The notes under the pieces were generated by a model. The model saw only the letters and a program-made list of their open reading frames with translations, was not told the DNA's origin and searched no databases. Made by a program: the position numbers and the translations under genes. From assembly GCA_045594795.1 (NCBI GenBank), contig JAZNZF010000057.1:1-54138 (forward strand): a DNA stretch of 54,138 nt, given 5' to 3'. Positions within the stretch are counted from its first letter, which is position 1. Every line of letters begins with the position of its first letter. Below, in pieces: positions 25,458 through 32,812 of this stretch. Origin of the DNA: UMGS1532 sp045594795 (GTDB taxonomy: Bacteria > Bacillota > Clostridia > Oscillospirales > Acutalibacteraceae).

Positions 25458-26143
25458 TGCAAGAATTAAAACCCCGTTTGAAAACGGTATATCAGTCGGT
25501 GCCTATAAACTCCGTCGTGGCGGATATTGGCACCGACCACGCATTTTTACCCATAGCATTAATACTCGGGCGTAGGGCAAAAAAGGTTATAGCTTGCGAT
25601 ATAAGCGAAGGACCTTTGTCTGTTGCGCAAAAAAATGTAAATGCTGTAGGGGTAGATAATATAGAATTGCGCCTTTCGGACGGATTACAGCAAATAGAAA
25701 AGGGCGAGGTAGATGTAGTAACCATCGCCGGTATGGGCGGAGATATAATAAGCAAAATTATACTTTCTGCGCCTTGGCTTAAAACCCATAAAACGCTGCT
25801 TGTATTACAAGCTATGTCGTCTGCTGATGTTTTGCGTACTACCCTTAACGGAGAGGGCTACGAAATATTAACCGAAAAGGGTGTTATTGATAGTGGCAGG
25901 GTTTACTCTGTTATCACCGCAAGATTCACAGGAAACACCCAGATTTTAAGTGCCGCAAAAAAATATATTGGCGAGCTTGCAAATGATACAAGTGACGCCG
26001 CAACCGAGTACATAAAACTTCAGTTTAACAGAATAAATGAGTGTGCTATAAGTCTAAAAAACGTTAAGCACAAACAAGCGCTGTATAACGAAATGAGTAT
26101 AGCAAGAAAAGAAATCCAAAAAATATTAGAAAAAAGGGGCTGA
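25457..26143 (+). CDS. trmK: tRNA (adenine(22)-N1)-methyltransferase
   Basis: This 228-residue enzyme uses S-adenosylmethionine to methylate A22 in the tRNA D-loop. It has a Rossmann methyltransferase fold with 'VVADIGTDHAFLPIALI' (about 19-36), 'VIACDISEGPL' and the TrmK catalytic motif 'VTIAGMGGDII', then a helical C-terminal half. It starts at the ATG overlapping the DUF1858 stop. In many Firmicutes trmK is next to a nif3-like gene; here that gene lies elsewhere, at 41554-42297. Confidence 0.93.
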   Translation: MQELKPRLKTVYQSVPINSVVADIGTDHAFLPIALILGRRAKKVIACDISEGPLSVAQKNVNAVGVDNIELRLSDGLQQIEKGEVDVVTIAGMGGDIISKIILSAPWLKTHKTLLVLQAMSSADVLRTTLNGEGYEILTEKGVIDSGRVYSVITARFTGNTQILSAAKKYIGELANDTSDAATEYIKLQFNRINECAISLKNVKHKQALYNEMSIARKEIQKILEKRG

Positions 26144-26147
26144 TACC

Positions 26148-27893
26148 TTGGCACTCGACGGTGGTTTTTTACACAATTTAATAGCCGAATTAAATGAAAC
26201 TACCGCGGATACAAGGGTGGATAAGGTGCATCAACCAAGTCGAGACGAGGTGGTGCTTCAGCTTCGTTCACCAAGGCTTTCAGGTAAGCTGTTACTCTCT
26301 GCAAGACAAGGCTCTGCAAGGGTCGGTTTTGTGGAAAAGGCGCCCGAAAACCCAAAGGTAGCGCCAATGTTTTGTATGCTGCTTAGAAAGTATTTGGGTG
26401 GCGCAAAACTTGTTTCGGTAACACAACCCGATTTTGAGAGGGTCGCAATATTTAAATTCCAAGCGCGTAGCGAAATGGGAGATATTATAAACCCAAGCCT
26501 CGCAGTAGAATTAATAAGCGCAAGTCCTAATATAATTTTTATAGATACAAACGGTTATATTGTAGATTCTGTGCGCCGTTCGGATATTGAAAAAAACACA
26601 AGAATTATAGCACCAGGTGCTAAATACACGCTACCACCTAAGCAACAAAAACTTAGTCCGTTTAGTAATTTCGCAGAAATCAGTGCTGCTATATCTTCTT
26701 TGGGCAACCGAAAAATATCAGAAGCAGTAATGGCTACACTCGATGGCGTTTCACCGCTTATATCACGCGAGTTATGTTTGCAGTGTTGTGGCGACAGCGA
26801 TATGCCTGTCTCGGCGGTTACAACAAAGCAGATTCGTTGGATGGTAGAAAAATTGCAACAAGCATTAGAAAACGGCAAGCCGTATATGGTGCTAAATTCT
26901 AATGGTGAGGGTCACGAGTATTCGTATATGCCCTTGCTACAGTACGGTAACGGCTATAAATCGGTGGCCGAAAGTAGCTTCTCAAACCTGCTTGATAATT
27001 TTTATAAGGCTCGTGATATCGAAGAGCGTATTCGTAGAAATTCACAGGATTTACTAAAGCTTTTAAGCAATTTGTCATCAAGAATATCCCGTAAAATTGC
27101 TGCCCAAAAAAGTGACCTTAAAAGGTGCGAGAATAAAGATAAGTGCCGTATTTATGGCGAGCTTTTAAAGGCAAATATATATAGAATTAATAAGGGCGAC
27201 GAATCAGTACGCGTTGTAAACTATTACAGTGAGAGCGGTGAGGAGATAGATATCCCATTAAACTCAGCCTTAAGCCCTGCTGATAATGCCCAAAAATACT
27301 TTAAAGACTACAAAAAGCTATGTGTTGCCGAACGCACCTTAGCGTCACTTATTGAAAAAAGCGAATTAGAACTACAGTATATCGACTCTGTTTTTGATGC
27401 TCTTTCCCGTGCTGAAAGTTTGCAGGATATCTCAATCATACGCGAGGAGTTAAGTCAGGGTGGATATATACGCCGTAGTGGTAATAAGGTAGCAAAGCCT
27501 AAAGAAACCGCACCGCTTGAGTATATAACCGACGATGGCTTTATAGTGCTATCCGGCAAAAACAATTTACAAAATGATAAGCTTACTACCAAAATAGCGG
27601 ATAAGCGCGATTTGTGGTTTCATACTAAAAATATTCACGGCTCGCACGTTATACTAAAGCTTAATGGCAAAGAAGCCACCGAGCAAAGCATTATCCAAGC
27701 GGCGAGTATCGCGGCATATAATTCTAAGGCTAAAAACAGTAGCGGAGTGCCTGTAGATTATACCGAGGTTAAGAATGTTAAAAAGCCCTCGGGTGCAAAG
27801 CCAGGTATGGTTATTTACACAACAAATAATACCGTGTACGTAACCCCAAATCCCGACGAGGTAAATCAACTAAAAAGGGGAGGCGACGTATGA
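26148..27893 (+). CDS. rqcH: RqcH, ribosome quality control factor (NFACT family)
   Basis: This 581-residue homologue of Rqc2/NEMF binds stalled 50S subunits and, with tRNA-Ala, adds alanine tails that mark nascent chains for decay. It has an NFACT-N domain (1-170), a helix-hairpin-helix region, coiled coils at about 285-440 and an NFACT-R domain at about 455-570 ('DLWFHTKNIHGSHVIL'). The conserved Asp-Arg pair of the N domain appears as Glu-Arg ('PDFERVAIF'). The TTG start follows AAAGGGG. It overlaps the next gene by four bases. Confidence 0.93.
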   Translation: MALDGGFLHNLIAELNETTADTRVDKVHQPSRDEVVLQLRSPRLSGKLLLSARQGSARVGFVEKAPENPKVAPMFCMLLRKYLGGAKLVSVTQPDFERVAIFKFQARSEMGDIINPSLAVELISASPNIIFIDTNGYIVDSVRRSDIEKNTRIIAPGAKYTLPPKQQKLSPFSNFAEISAAISSLGNRKISEAVMATLDGVSPLISRELCLQCCGDSDMPVSAVTTKQIRWMVEKLQQALENGKPYMVLNSNGEGHEYSYMPLLQYGNGYKSVAESSFSNLLDNFYKARDIEERIRRNSQDLLKLLSNLSSRISRKIAAQKSDLKRCENKDKCRIYGELLKANIYRINKGDESVRVVNYYSESGEEIDIPLNSALSPADNAQKYFKDYKKLCVAERTLASLIEKSELELQYIDSVFDALSRAESLQDISIIREELSQGGYIRRSGNKVAKPKETAPLEYITDDGFIVLSGKNNLQNDKLTTKIADKRDLWFHTKNIHGSHVILKLNGKEATEQSIIQAASIAAYNSKAKNSSGVPVDYTEVKNVKKPSGAKPGMVIYTTNNTVYVTPNPDEVNQLKRGGDV

Positions 27894-28681
27894 AAATAGG
27901 TGTATCATCTGCAAGCCTTTATCCCAATCCTATTGAGGATACCTTGCGTACGGTGGGTGAGCTTGGTATAAAAAATACCGAGGTGTTTTTAAATACCTTT
28001 AGCGAACTAAAGTCTGATTTTGTGGCAGAACTTCGCAAAATAAAGGATAGCTATGGACTTAATATTTTAGCACTTCACCCTTTTAGTTCAAGCTTCGAGC
28101 CATATCTGCTTTCGCGAGATTATCCGCGTAGATACAAAGACGGAATAGAGCTTTATACAAGATATTTTTCTGTTGCGGCAGAGCTTGGCGCAAAGGTATT
28201 TGTTCTGCACGGCGATAGGCCAAAGGGTAATAAGCCGTATATCCCCGAATATTGCGAACATTTTTTGCGTCTTTCACGCATCGCAGCTAAAGAAGGTGTG
28301 CTCTTAACCCAAGAGAATGTCAACGGCTACGTTGCTGCCGACCCCGAGTTTATACGCGGAATGGTGTCAGAGCTTGGCAACAATGCTATGTTTACGTTCG
28401 ACGTTAAGCAGACTGTACGCGCAGGTGTCGGCACGTGGGAGGTTTATGATGCAATGCGTGGACATATAGCGCATATACATCTTAGTGACCATAACGCTAA
28501 TAACGACTGCTTGCTTCCCGGAAACGGAGAGTTTAATTTTGATAAGCTATTCAGAATTGCTATTGCCGACGGCTACGAAGGGGCAGCGTTAATTGAAGTT
28601 TACTCAAACGCCTACACTTTACCAAAACAGCTTTTAAACTCGTACAATATATTATTAGAGAAATACAAAGCGTTGATTTAA
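27890..28681 (+). CDS. Sugar phosphate isomerase/epimerase-like TIM barrel protein
   Basis: This 263-residue protein has the xylose isomerase-like/AP endonuclease family 2 barrel. Likely metal ligands are Glu in 'LTQENVNG', Asp in 'FTFDVKQT', His in 'IAHIHLSDHN' and Glu in 'ALIEVYS'; 'ALHPFSS' and 'FVLHGDR' supply further histidines. The substrate is not evident. It is translationally coupled to rqcH by ATGA overlap and ends the operon before a bidirectional terminator. Confidence 0.82.
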   Translation: MKIGVSSASLYPNPIEDTLRTVGELGIKNTEVFLNTFSELKSDFVAELRKIKDSYGLNILALHPFSSSFEPYLLSRDYPRRYKDGIELYTRYFSVAAELGAKVFVLHGDRPKGNKPYIPEYCEHFLRLSRIAAKEGVLLTQENVNGYVAADPEFIRGMVSELGNNAMFTFDVKQTVRAGVGTWEVYDAMRGHIAHIHLSDHNANNDCLLPGNGEFNFDKLFRIAIADGYEGAALIEVYSNAYTLPKQLLNSYNILLEKYKALI

Positions 28682-28754
28682 TGTTAGTTTTGTTAAAATG
28701 CTTTTTTGCATTAAGCATTGTATAACAAGAAAAATTGTAACTGATTATCATTAA

Positions 28755-28790
28755 AAACCGCCCGATATGCGATAGCATACCGGGCGGTTT
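28755..28790. terminator. Bidirectional terminator
   Basis: The stem AAACCGCCCG (28755-28764) / CGGGCGGTTT (28781-28790) continues as TATGC/GCATA after one mismatch, with a GATA loop. It lies between convergent genes, with A- and T-rich flanks. Confidence 0.82.
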
Positions 28791-28801
28791 AGTTGTAAAT
28801 T

Positions 28802-29956
28802 TTATTTCTCAGTAGTATGTTCTTTATTGTAATACACCTTTAATAAAAGTTCGAAAAGCTTGTCGGTATCCGGTGTAAATTCAGCATTTGTTTCACCAGC
28901 TGTAACGGTGCCGTCGACATTCAAAAATTCGATATCTACATTACTGCGGTTGCCCATAACCACCGAGGTTAAAAAGGTTATTTTAGAGATATTGAGGTTA
29001 TTAAAATTGTATCCGTTGCAGAGCTTATAAAGTGAAATAGGAAAGGTGATATCTTGTTTTGTTTTTGTTACAGCCGCCTTCGCAAAGGCTTGTAGGTATT
29101 GCTTTTGGCGTTGCATACGGGTAATGTTAGAATCAAGCACTTTTATATTGCGGTAGCGCACAAAACCCAATGCAGTTTTTTCATCATATAGATGCATAGG
29201 AACACCTTTTTGAAAGCTTATACCATAGTAATTAAAGTTATCTGGGGGTGTAACAGTAACTCCGCCAACCGCGGTATTAAGTAGACCTACTGCATTAAAA
29301 TCAATGGCAATATAAGAATTTATAGGTATGCCGTAAAATATATTAGAAACAGATTTTAGCATATTATTGCACGAAACCTCTGCGCCGTCGCCGTTAGCGT
29401 ATGCTAAGCAGAGCTGTTGCTTTTTCTTACCCGAAAAAGAGCCGCCGTCAGAATATACACTTACATCCACCATTGTGTCGCGGTTTATTCCAATTACACT
29501 TATTTTGCCCGACTTAGTGTCAACTGCCATCAAGAAATTAGCATCTGCTTGGCCGTTTCCTCCGTACGATTGCGATTCTTGTAGTTCGTTTTTGTCTATG
29601 CCCATACACAGTATAGAGGTCATGTTCTCGTTTAAGGTATAGTTTTCACCCTTGTAGATAAGGGTTTTACCATCGTTAATAGAGGTAATTTCTTCTGTAG
29701 TTTCGGGTGCGGTTATTTGTGCATTTTCATTTATAACCATTTGGTTTTTACCTATGGCAGACATAATTAGAAAAGCCGAAATAGCTGCAATTATCAAACC
29801 GATAATTGAGAACAAAATAATTATCATTGTTTTTTGCGCTTTGGTCATTTTGCTTTTGTGATGATGGTGACGGTGATGATGCCCGTCGTTTTCGAAGCCG
29901 ATATAGTTTAAATTTTCGTCAATATTATCTGGCATATTATTGTGTTTTGGTATCAT
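28802..29956 (-). CDS. LytR-CpsA-Psr (LCP) family protein
   Basis: This 384-residue LCP-type transferase is expected to attach a glycopolymer from an undecaprenyl carrier to peptidoglycan on the outer membrane face. A His-rich cytoplasmic tail (HHHRHHHHK near 28-36) precedes one membrane helix (about 45-70). The LCP domain begins near 105 ('SILCMGIDKNE'), with Asp/Arg motifs 'DANFLMAVDTKSG' and 'VIGINRDTMVDV', and 'VGGVTVTPP' and 'ALGFVRYRN' downstream. AAGGAG nine bases before the ATG at 29956 sets the start; it overlaps the sortase gene end by 20 bases. Confidence 0.9.
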   Translation of the reverse strand: MIPKHNNMPDNIDENLNYIGFENDGHHHRHHHHKSKMTKAQKTMIIILFSIIGLIIAAISAFLIMSAIGKNQMVINENAQITAPETTEEITSINDGKTLIYKGENYTLNENMTSILCMGIDKNELQESQSYGGNGQADANFLMAVDTKSGKISVIGINRDTMVDVSVYSDGGSFSGKKKQQLCLAYANGDGAEVSCNNMLKSVSNIFYGIPINSYIAIDFNAVGLLNTAVGGVTVTPPDNFNYYGISFQKGVPMHLYDEKTALGFVRYRNIKVLDSNITRMQRQKQYLQAFAKAAVTKTKQDITFPISLYKLCNGYNFNNLNISKITFLTSVVMGNRSNVDIEFLNVDGTVTAGETNAEFTPDTDKLFELLLKVYYNKEHTTEK

Positions 29957-30695
29957 CAATCAAAACTCCTTGCACTAAATATCTGTAATTTTTTTCATTT
30001 CCAATGCAGGTGCTAAGCGTAATTATTTTATCACTTGTAGTGATTTCTACTTCACGTGTGTTTACCAGTAGCGATTTAGGGTTTTTAATTTCTTTTATAT
30101 AGTCTGCAAAAACCTGTAGGTCACTAAAGTTGTACGAGTTAAGAATGTGCCTGTCGTCCCACTTATAAGCGGCAAAAATTCTGTATTTAAGTATATGGCC
30201 GGGGGTGTATATATAAATAAACTCGTTTTTATCGAAAAACTTTTTATCCCTGAAATTATGCAGTGTTCTGAACATCGAGCCGTCGAGCATATCGTGCCCG
30301 TAAATAACTGTATTCGGGTCACTAAAATCGGTGGCATTATGCTTTTCGGTATATATAGCGCCGTTTATATCGTGCTTCTTTTCTATATTATGGTTAAGGT
30401 AAAAGCTATCGTCTTCTTCGTAACTTTGAACTATAGGGTAGTCTACATTGGTGTTGTCGATTTTAATCCACCCGTGTATGTCCTCGTTGCTTTTTTTAAG
30501 CGAGTCAAAATTAATAGGATTCGGCGGCAGGGAAGAGGAGCTAATGGTTATGGGATTATAAGCTTGAGAACGGGTTTCTTCTGTATTTCTCTTGGATAAA
30601 AGGCTTGTGCTAAAATAGATTAAAAGGAGCATACAGACGATTGTAAGTGCTATTAAACAAAGCTTGAATGCAACTTTGCATTTTTGTTTATTCAT
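29937..30695 (-). CDS. srtB: Class B sortase
   Basis: This 252-residue transpeptidase anchors surface proteins to peptidoglycan. It has an N-terminal membrane helix (about 8-30) and a sortase domain from about 70. The catalytic His is in 'TVIYGHDMLDGSMF', the catalytic Cys in 'ITLSTCIG' and a conserved Arg in 'NYRYLVQG' near the C-terminus. 'GWIKIDNTNVDYPIVQ' and 'GAIYTE' are typical of class B. AAGGAG precedes the ATG. Its likely substrate is encoded just upstream and an LCP protein just downstream. Confidence 0.95.
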   Translation of the reverse strand: MNKQKCKVAFKLCLIALTIVCMLLLIYFSTSLLSKRNTEETRSQAYNPITISSSSLPPNPINFDSLKKSNEDIHGWIKIDNTNVDYPIVQSYEEDDSFYLNHNIEKKHDINGAIYTEKHNATDFSDPNTVIYGHDMLDGSMFRTLHNFRDKKFFDKNEFIYIYTPGHILKYRIFAAYKWDDRHILNSYNFSDLQVFADYIKEIKNPKSLLVNTREVEITTSDKIITLSTCIGNEKNYRYLVQGVLIDDTKTQ

Positions 30696-30710
30696 TGCAA
30701 AAACTCCTTT

Positions 30711-30752
30711 TTAAAAAATAAACCGCAAACAAGGGGACGCCTTATTTGCGGT
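30711..30752 (-). terminator. Intra-operon terminator between substrate and sortase genes
   Basis: A 13-bp stem (30722-30734 / 30740-30752, one G-T pair) with a five-base loop is followed on the minus strand by TTATTTTTTA. It should end most transcripts after the substrate gene. Confidence 0.88.
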
Positions 30753-30770
30753 ATTGCTTTTGATATAGAT

Positions 30771-31262
30771 TTATTTAGCAAGCTTGCCAAAAACTGCTGT
30801 CGCTAAAAGCGAAGTTAATAACATACCGCCCAAAATAAACAATAAATTGTCGTTAGTAGGTGGTGAGGTTTCGGAATCGTTTTTACCACCCTGTGGCTTT
30901 TTATCAGGGTCTTTTACAGAATCCTTGTGATTTTCAACAATCTGTTTTATAACAATGTCTCCCAAAGGTTTAATAACAAGTGTTGGACTTGTAAGCGAAC
31001 CTGAAATAATTTCATATTCACCTTCAATTGACCAGCGTAAGAATATATACTTATTATTATTGTCTTTAGTTTTGGCAGTTAAAGTAATAGTATCGCCGTG
31101 TTGAATATAGTCGTATACAATATTTTCATCTATATCGATGCCGTAGTCGATAGTAACCTTGTAGGTTTTTTTGCCTTCGGGACTGATTTCAGCAAAAACG
31201 GACGTGCCTGCAACCGAAAATATCATAATGGCAGCTATGAGGACAGAAATAAACTTTTTCAT
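30771..31262 (-). CDS. Small sortase-anchored surface protein
   Basis: This 163-residue protein has a signal peptide (about 1-24, ending 'SVFAE'), a beta-rich domain of about 85 residues, a hydrophilic Lys/Pro/Asp linker, and a C-terminal cell-wall sorting signal: SPPTN, then a hydrophobic stretch of about 20 residues, then the charged tail 'FGKLAK'. SPPTN is a variant of the (S/P)PxTG and NPxTN motifs used by class B sortases. The middle domain is not identified. The ATG at 31262 follows GGAGGAA; an upstream in-frame codon at 31301 has no ribosome site and falls in the promoter. Confidence 0.85.
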   Translation of the reverse strand: MKKFISVLIAAIMIFSVAGTSVFAEISPEGKKTYKVTIDYGIDIDENIVYDYIQHGDTITLTAKTKDNNNKYIFLRWSIEGEYEIISGSLTSPTLVIKPLGDIVIKQIVENHKDSVKDPDKKPQGGKNDSETSPPTNDNLLFILGGMLLTSLLATAVFGKLAK

Positions 31263-31301
31263 TAAAATTCCTCCAAACAAAATATGTATCCAATTAAACA
31301 A

Positions 31302-31330
31302 ATTATAGCATATAAAAAAATAAAAGTAAA
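31302..31330 (-). promoter_or_regulatory. Promoter of the surface protein-sortase-LCP operon
   Basis: On the minus strand, TTTACT (31325-31330) and TATAAT (31302-31307) are 17 bp apart. Confidence 0.75.
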
Positions 31331-31375
31331 GCCTTTTTTAGAAAACCTTAAAAGCAAAAGATAGAGTATGAAAAA

Positions 31376-31393
31376 TTGTTAAAATTTTATCAA
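31376..31393 (+). promoter_or_regulatory. Putative Rex operator upstream of the hydrogenase operon
   Basis: TTGTTAAAATTTTATCAA matches the Rex consensus TTGTTAA-N4-TTAACAA at 13 of 14 fixed positions. It ends 17 bases before the -35 box of the hydrogenase promoter. Rex is a repressor that reads the NADH/NAD+ ratio and is known to control fermentative and hydrogenase genes in clostridia. Control of this operon is inferred. Confidence 0.65.
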
Positions 31394-31410
31394 AATCTCT
31401 TTAAAAGGTA

Positions 31411-31439
31411 TTGCGAAACTCGTAGAAATATGTTATAAA
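31411..31439 (+). promoter_or_regulatory. Promoter of the hydrogenase operon
   Basis: TTGCGA (31411-31416) and TATAAA (31434-31439) are 17 bp apart, giving a leader of about 60 AT-rich bases before AAGGAGGAG. Confidence 0.7.
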
Positions 31440-31503
31440 TATAGAAGGTATTAATTTATATACTTATATAATTATAATTATATTTTTAAGGAGGAGCATT
31501 TTA

Positions 31504-32001
31504 ATGCGAAAGAAAATCAGTACGCTTCCCTTCAAGGGCACTGAAGAACAGAAAAAGCAGTTAGATGCTATAATCGCTGAAAGCCGTCACGACAAAAGTC
31601 TTTTAATGTCGGTTATGCAGCAAGCACAAGGCATCTACGGTTATCTGCCTAAAGAAGTTCAGGTTATGATAGCCGAGGGTATGGATGTACCGCTTGAAAA
31701 GGTTTACGGTGTTGCAAGTTTCTATGCACAGTTTTCGCTTTGTCCAAAAGGCAAATACGAAATCTCGGTTTGTCTTGGTACAGCCTGCTACGTTAAAGGC
31801 GCTGGCGATATTTTCGATAAGCTCAGCGAGAGACTTGGCATTGCTGCAGACGAGTGCACACCCGATGGTAAGTTCTCTCTTACCGCTTGCCGTTGCATTG
31901 GCGCTTGTGGTTTGGCACCTGTATTAACAGTCAACGAAGAGGTTTACGGTAGAATTACTGCAGACGATGTTGACAGCATTCTCGAAAAATATAAGGATTA
32001 A
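31504..32001 (+). CDS. hndA: NuoE-like [2Fe-2S] subunit of bifurcating hydrogenase (HndA/HydC type)
   Basis: This 165-residue protein is the 24-kDa NuoE-like subunit of a multimeric NAD(P)-linked [FeFe] hydrogenase. A helical N-terminal part ('AQGIYGYLPKEVQ') precedes a thioredoxin-fold domain that binds one [2Fe-2S] cluster through 'CLGTAC' (Cys-x4-Cys) and 'CRCIGACG' (final Cys-x3-Cys). It is the first gene of the operon and starts at the ATG 31504 after a strong AAGGAGGAG site. The NuoF-like and catalytic partners lie 4 kb further on, after a block of six putative regulatory genes and hndB. Confidence 0.93.
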   Translation: MRKKISTLPFKGTEEQKKQLDAIIAESRHDKSLLMSVMQQAQGIYGYLPKEVQVMIAEGMDVPLEKVYGVASFYAQFSLCPKGKYEISVCLGTACYVKGAGDIFDKLSERLGIAADECTPDGKFSLTACRCIGACGLAPVLTVNEEVYGRITADDVDSILEKYKD

Positions 32002-32030
32002 TAAAAATTACTTATTAAAGGGAAATTTGT

Positions 32031-32384
32031 ATGAAAATAAGCACTATGAAAGAGCTGCTCGGCGCAAACGTCGTATGCTGCGAAGAGAGTGTGGGTAAAC
32101 ACGTATACTCGGCTTGCGGCAGTGATATGATGAGTGATGTGCTTGCCTTTGTTAAAGACCAAGCAGTGCTTCTTACAGGTCTTGTAAATGCGCAGGTTAT
32201 CCGCACCGCCGAAATGATGGATATGGTTTGTATCGTTTTCGTGCGTTCTAAACTGCCAACGCAGGAAATGATTGATTTAGCTCGCGAAAGCGGTATAGTC
32301 CTTTTAACTACCGATAAGCGTATGTACGATGCCTGCGGTATACTTTATACCAACGGTCTTGTCGGTAATAAGGTAAAGCAATGA
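32031..32384 (+). CDS. DRTGG-domain protein 1
   Basis: This 117-residue cytosolic protein has the DRTGG fold, found in CBS-domain regulators and phosphotransacetylase N-terminal regions and thought to bind a ligand. The family pattern includes 'LLTGLVNAQVIRTAEMMDM' and 'GIVLLTTDKRMYDACGILY'. A second, more diverged DRTGG gene occurs at 34083 in the same operon. Its stop overlaps the next start (ATGA). The function in hydrogenase operons is not established; a sensory or scaffolding role is inference. Confidence 0.82.
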   Translation: MKISTMKELLGANVVCCEESVGKHVYSACGSDMMSDVLAFVKDQAVLLTGLVNAQVIRTAEMMDMVCIVFVRSKLPTQEMIDLARESGIVLLTTDKRMYDACGILYTNGLVGNKVKQ

Positions 32385-32806
32385 GTGAAGGAATAACCTT
32401 CCATTTTGATGTTGACGGAGACGATTTTACCTCTGCCGGACACGCTTCGGTACAGGTTAAAAAAAGCCTAAGGCAGTTAGGGCTTCCTCCTGAGATTATA
32501 AGGCGAGTTTCAATAGCTATGTACGAGGGCGAAATTAATATGGTAATCCACGCAGGCGGTGGCACAGCCGATATCACAGTTAGCGAAAAAGATATCGAAA
32601 TTGTGCTTGCCGATACAGGTCCCGGTATTAAAAATATCGAAGAGGCTATGCAAGAAGGATTCTCCACCGCGCCCGATAACATACGTACATTAGGCTTTGG
32701 TGCAGGTATGGGCCTTCCAAATATGAAAAGGTATACAGACTATATGCATATCGAGTCAGAGGTAGGCCGCGGCACCACCATTACCATGAAAGTAAATATC
32801 GGGTAA
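32381..32806 (+). CDS. RsbW-like GHKL ATPase (anti-sigma factor type)
   Basis: This 141-residue protein has an isolated GHKL ATPase domain like the serine kinases/anti-sigma factors RsbW and SpoIIAB. The N-box is 'YEGEINMVIHAGG', the G1 box 'ADTGPGI' and the G2 region 'LGFGAGMGLPNMKRY'. There is no membrane segment, His phospho-acceptor or receiver domain. No sigma factor or STAS antagonist is encoded nearby, so its target is unknown. It overlaps the upstream DRTGG gene by four bases and precedes the sensory-type hydrogenase homologue by six. Confidence 0.87.
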   Translation: MSEGITFHFDVDGDDFTSAGHASVQVKKSLRQLGLPPEIIRRVSIAMYEGEINMVIHAGGGTADITVSEKDIEIVLADTGPGIKNIEEAMQEGFSTAPDNIRTLGFGAGMGLPNMKRYTDYMHIESEVGRGTTITMKVNIG

Positions 32807-32812
32807 TAAACT

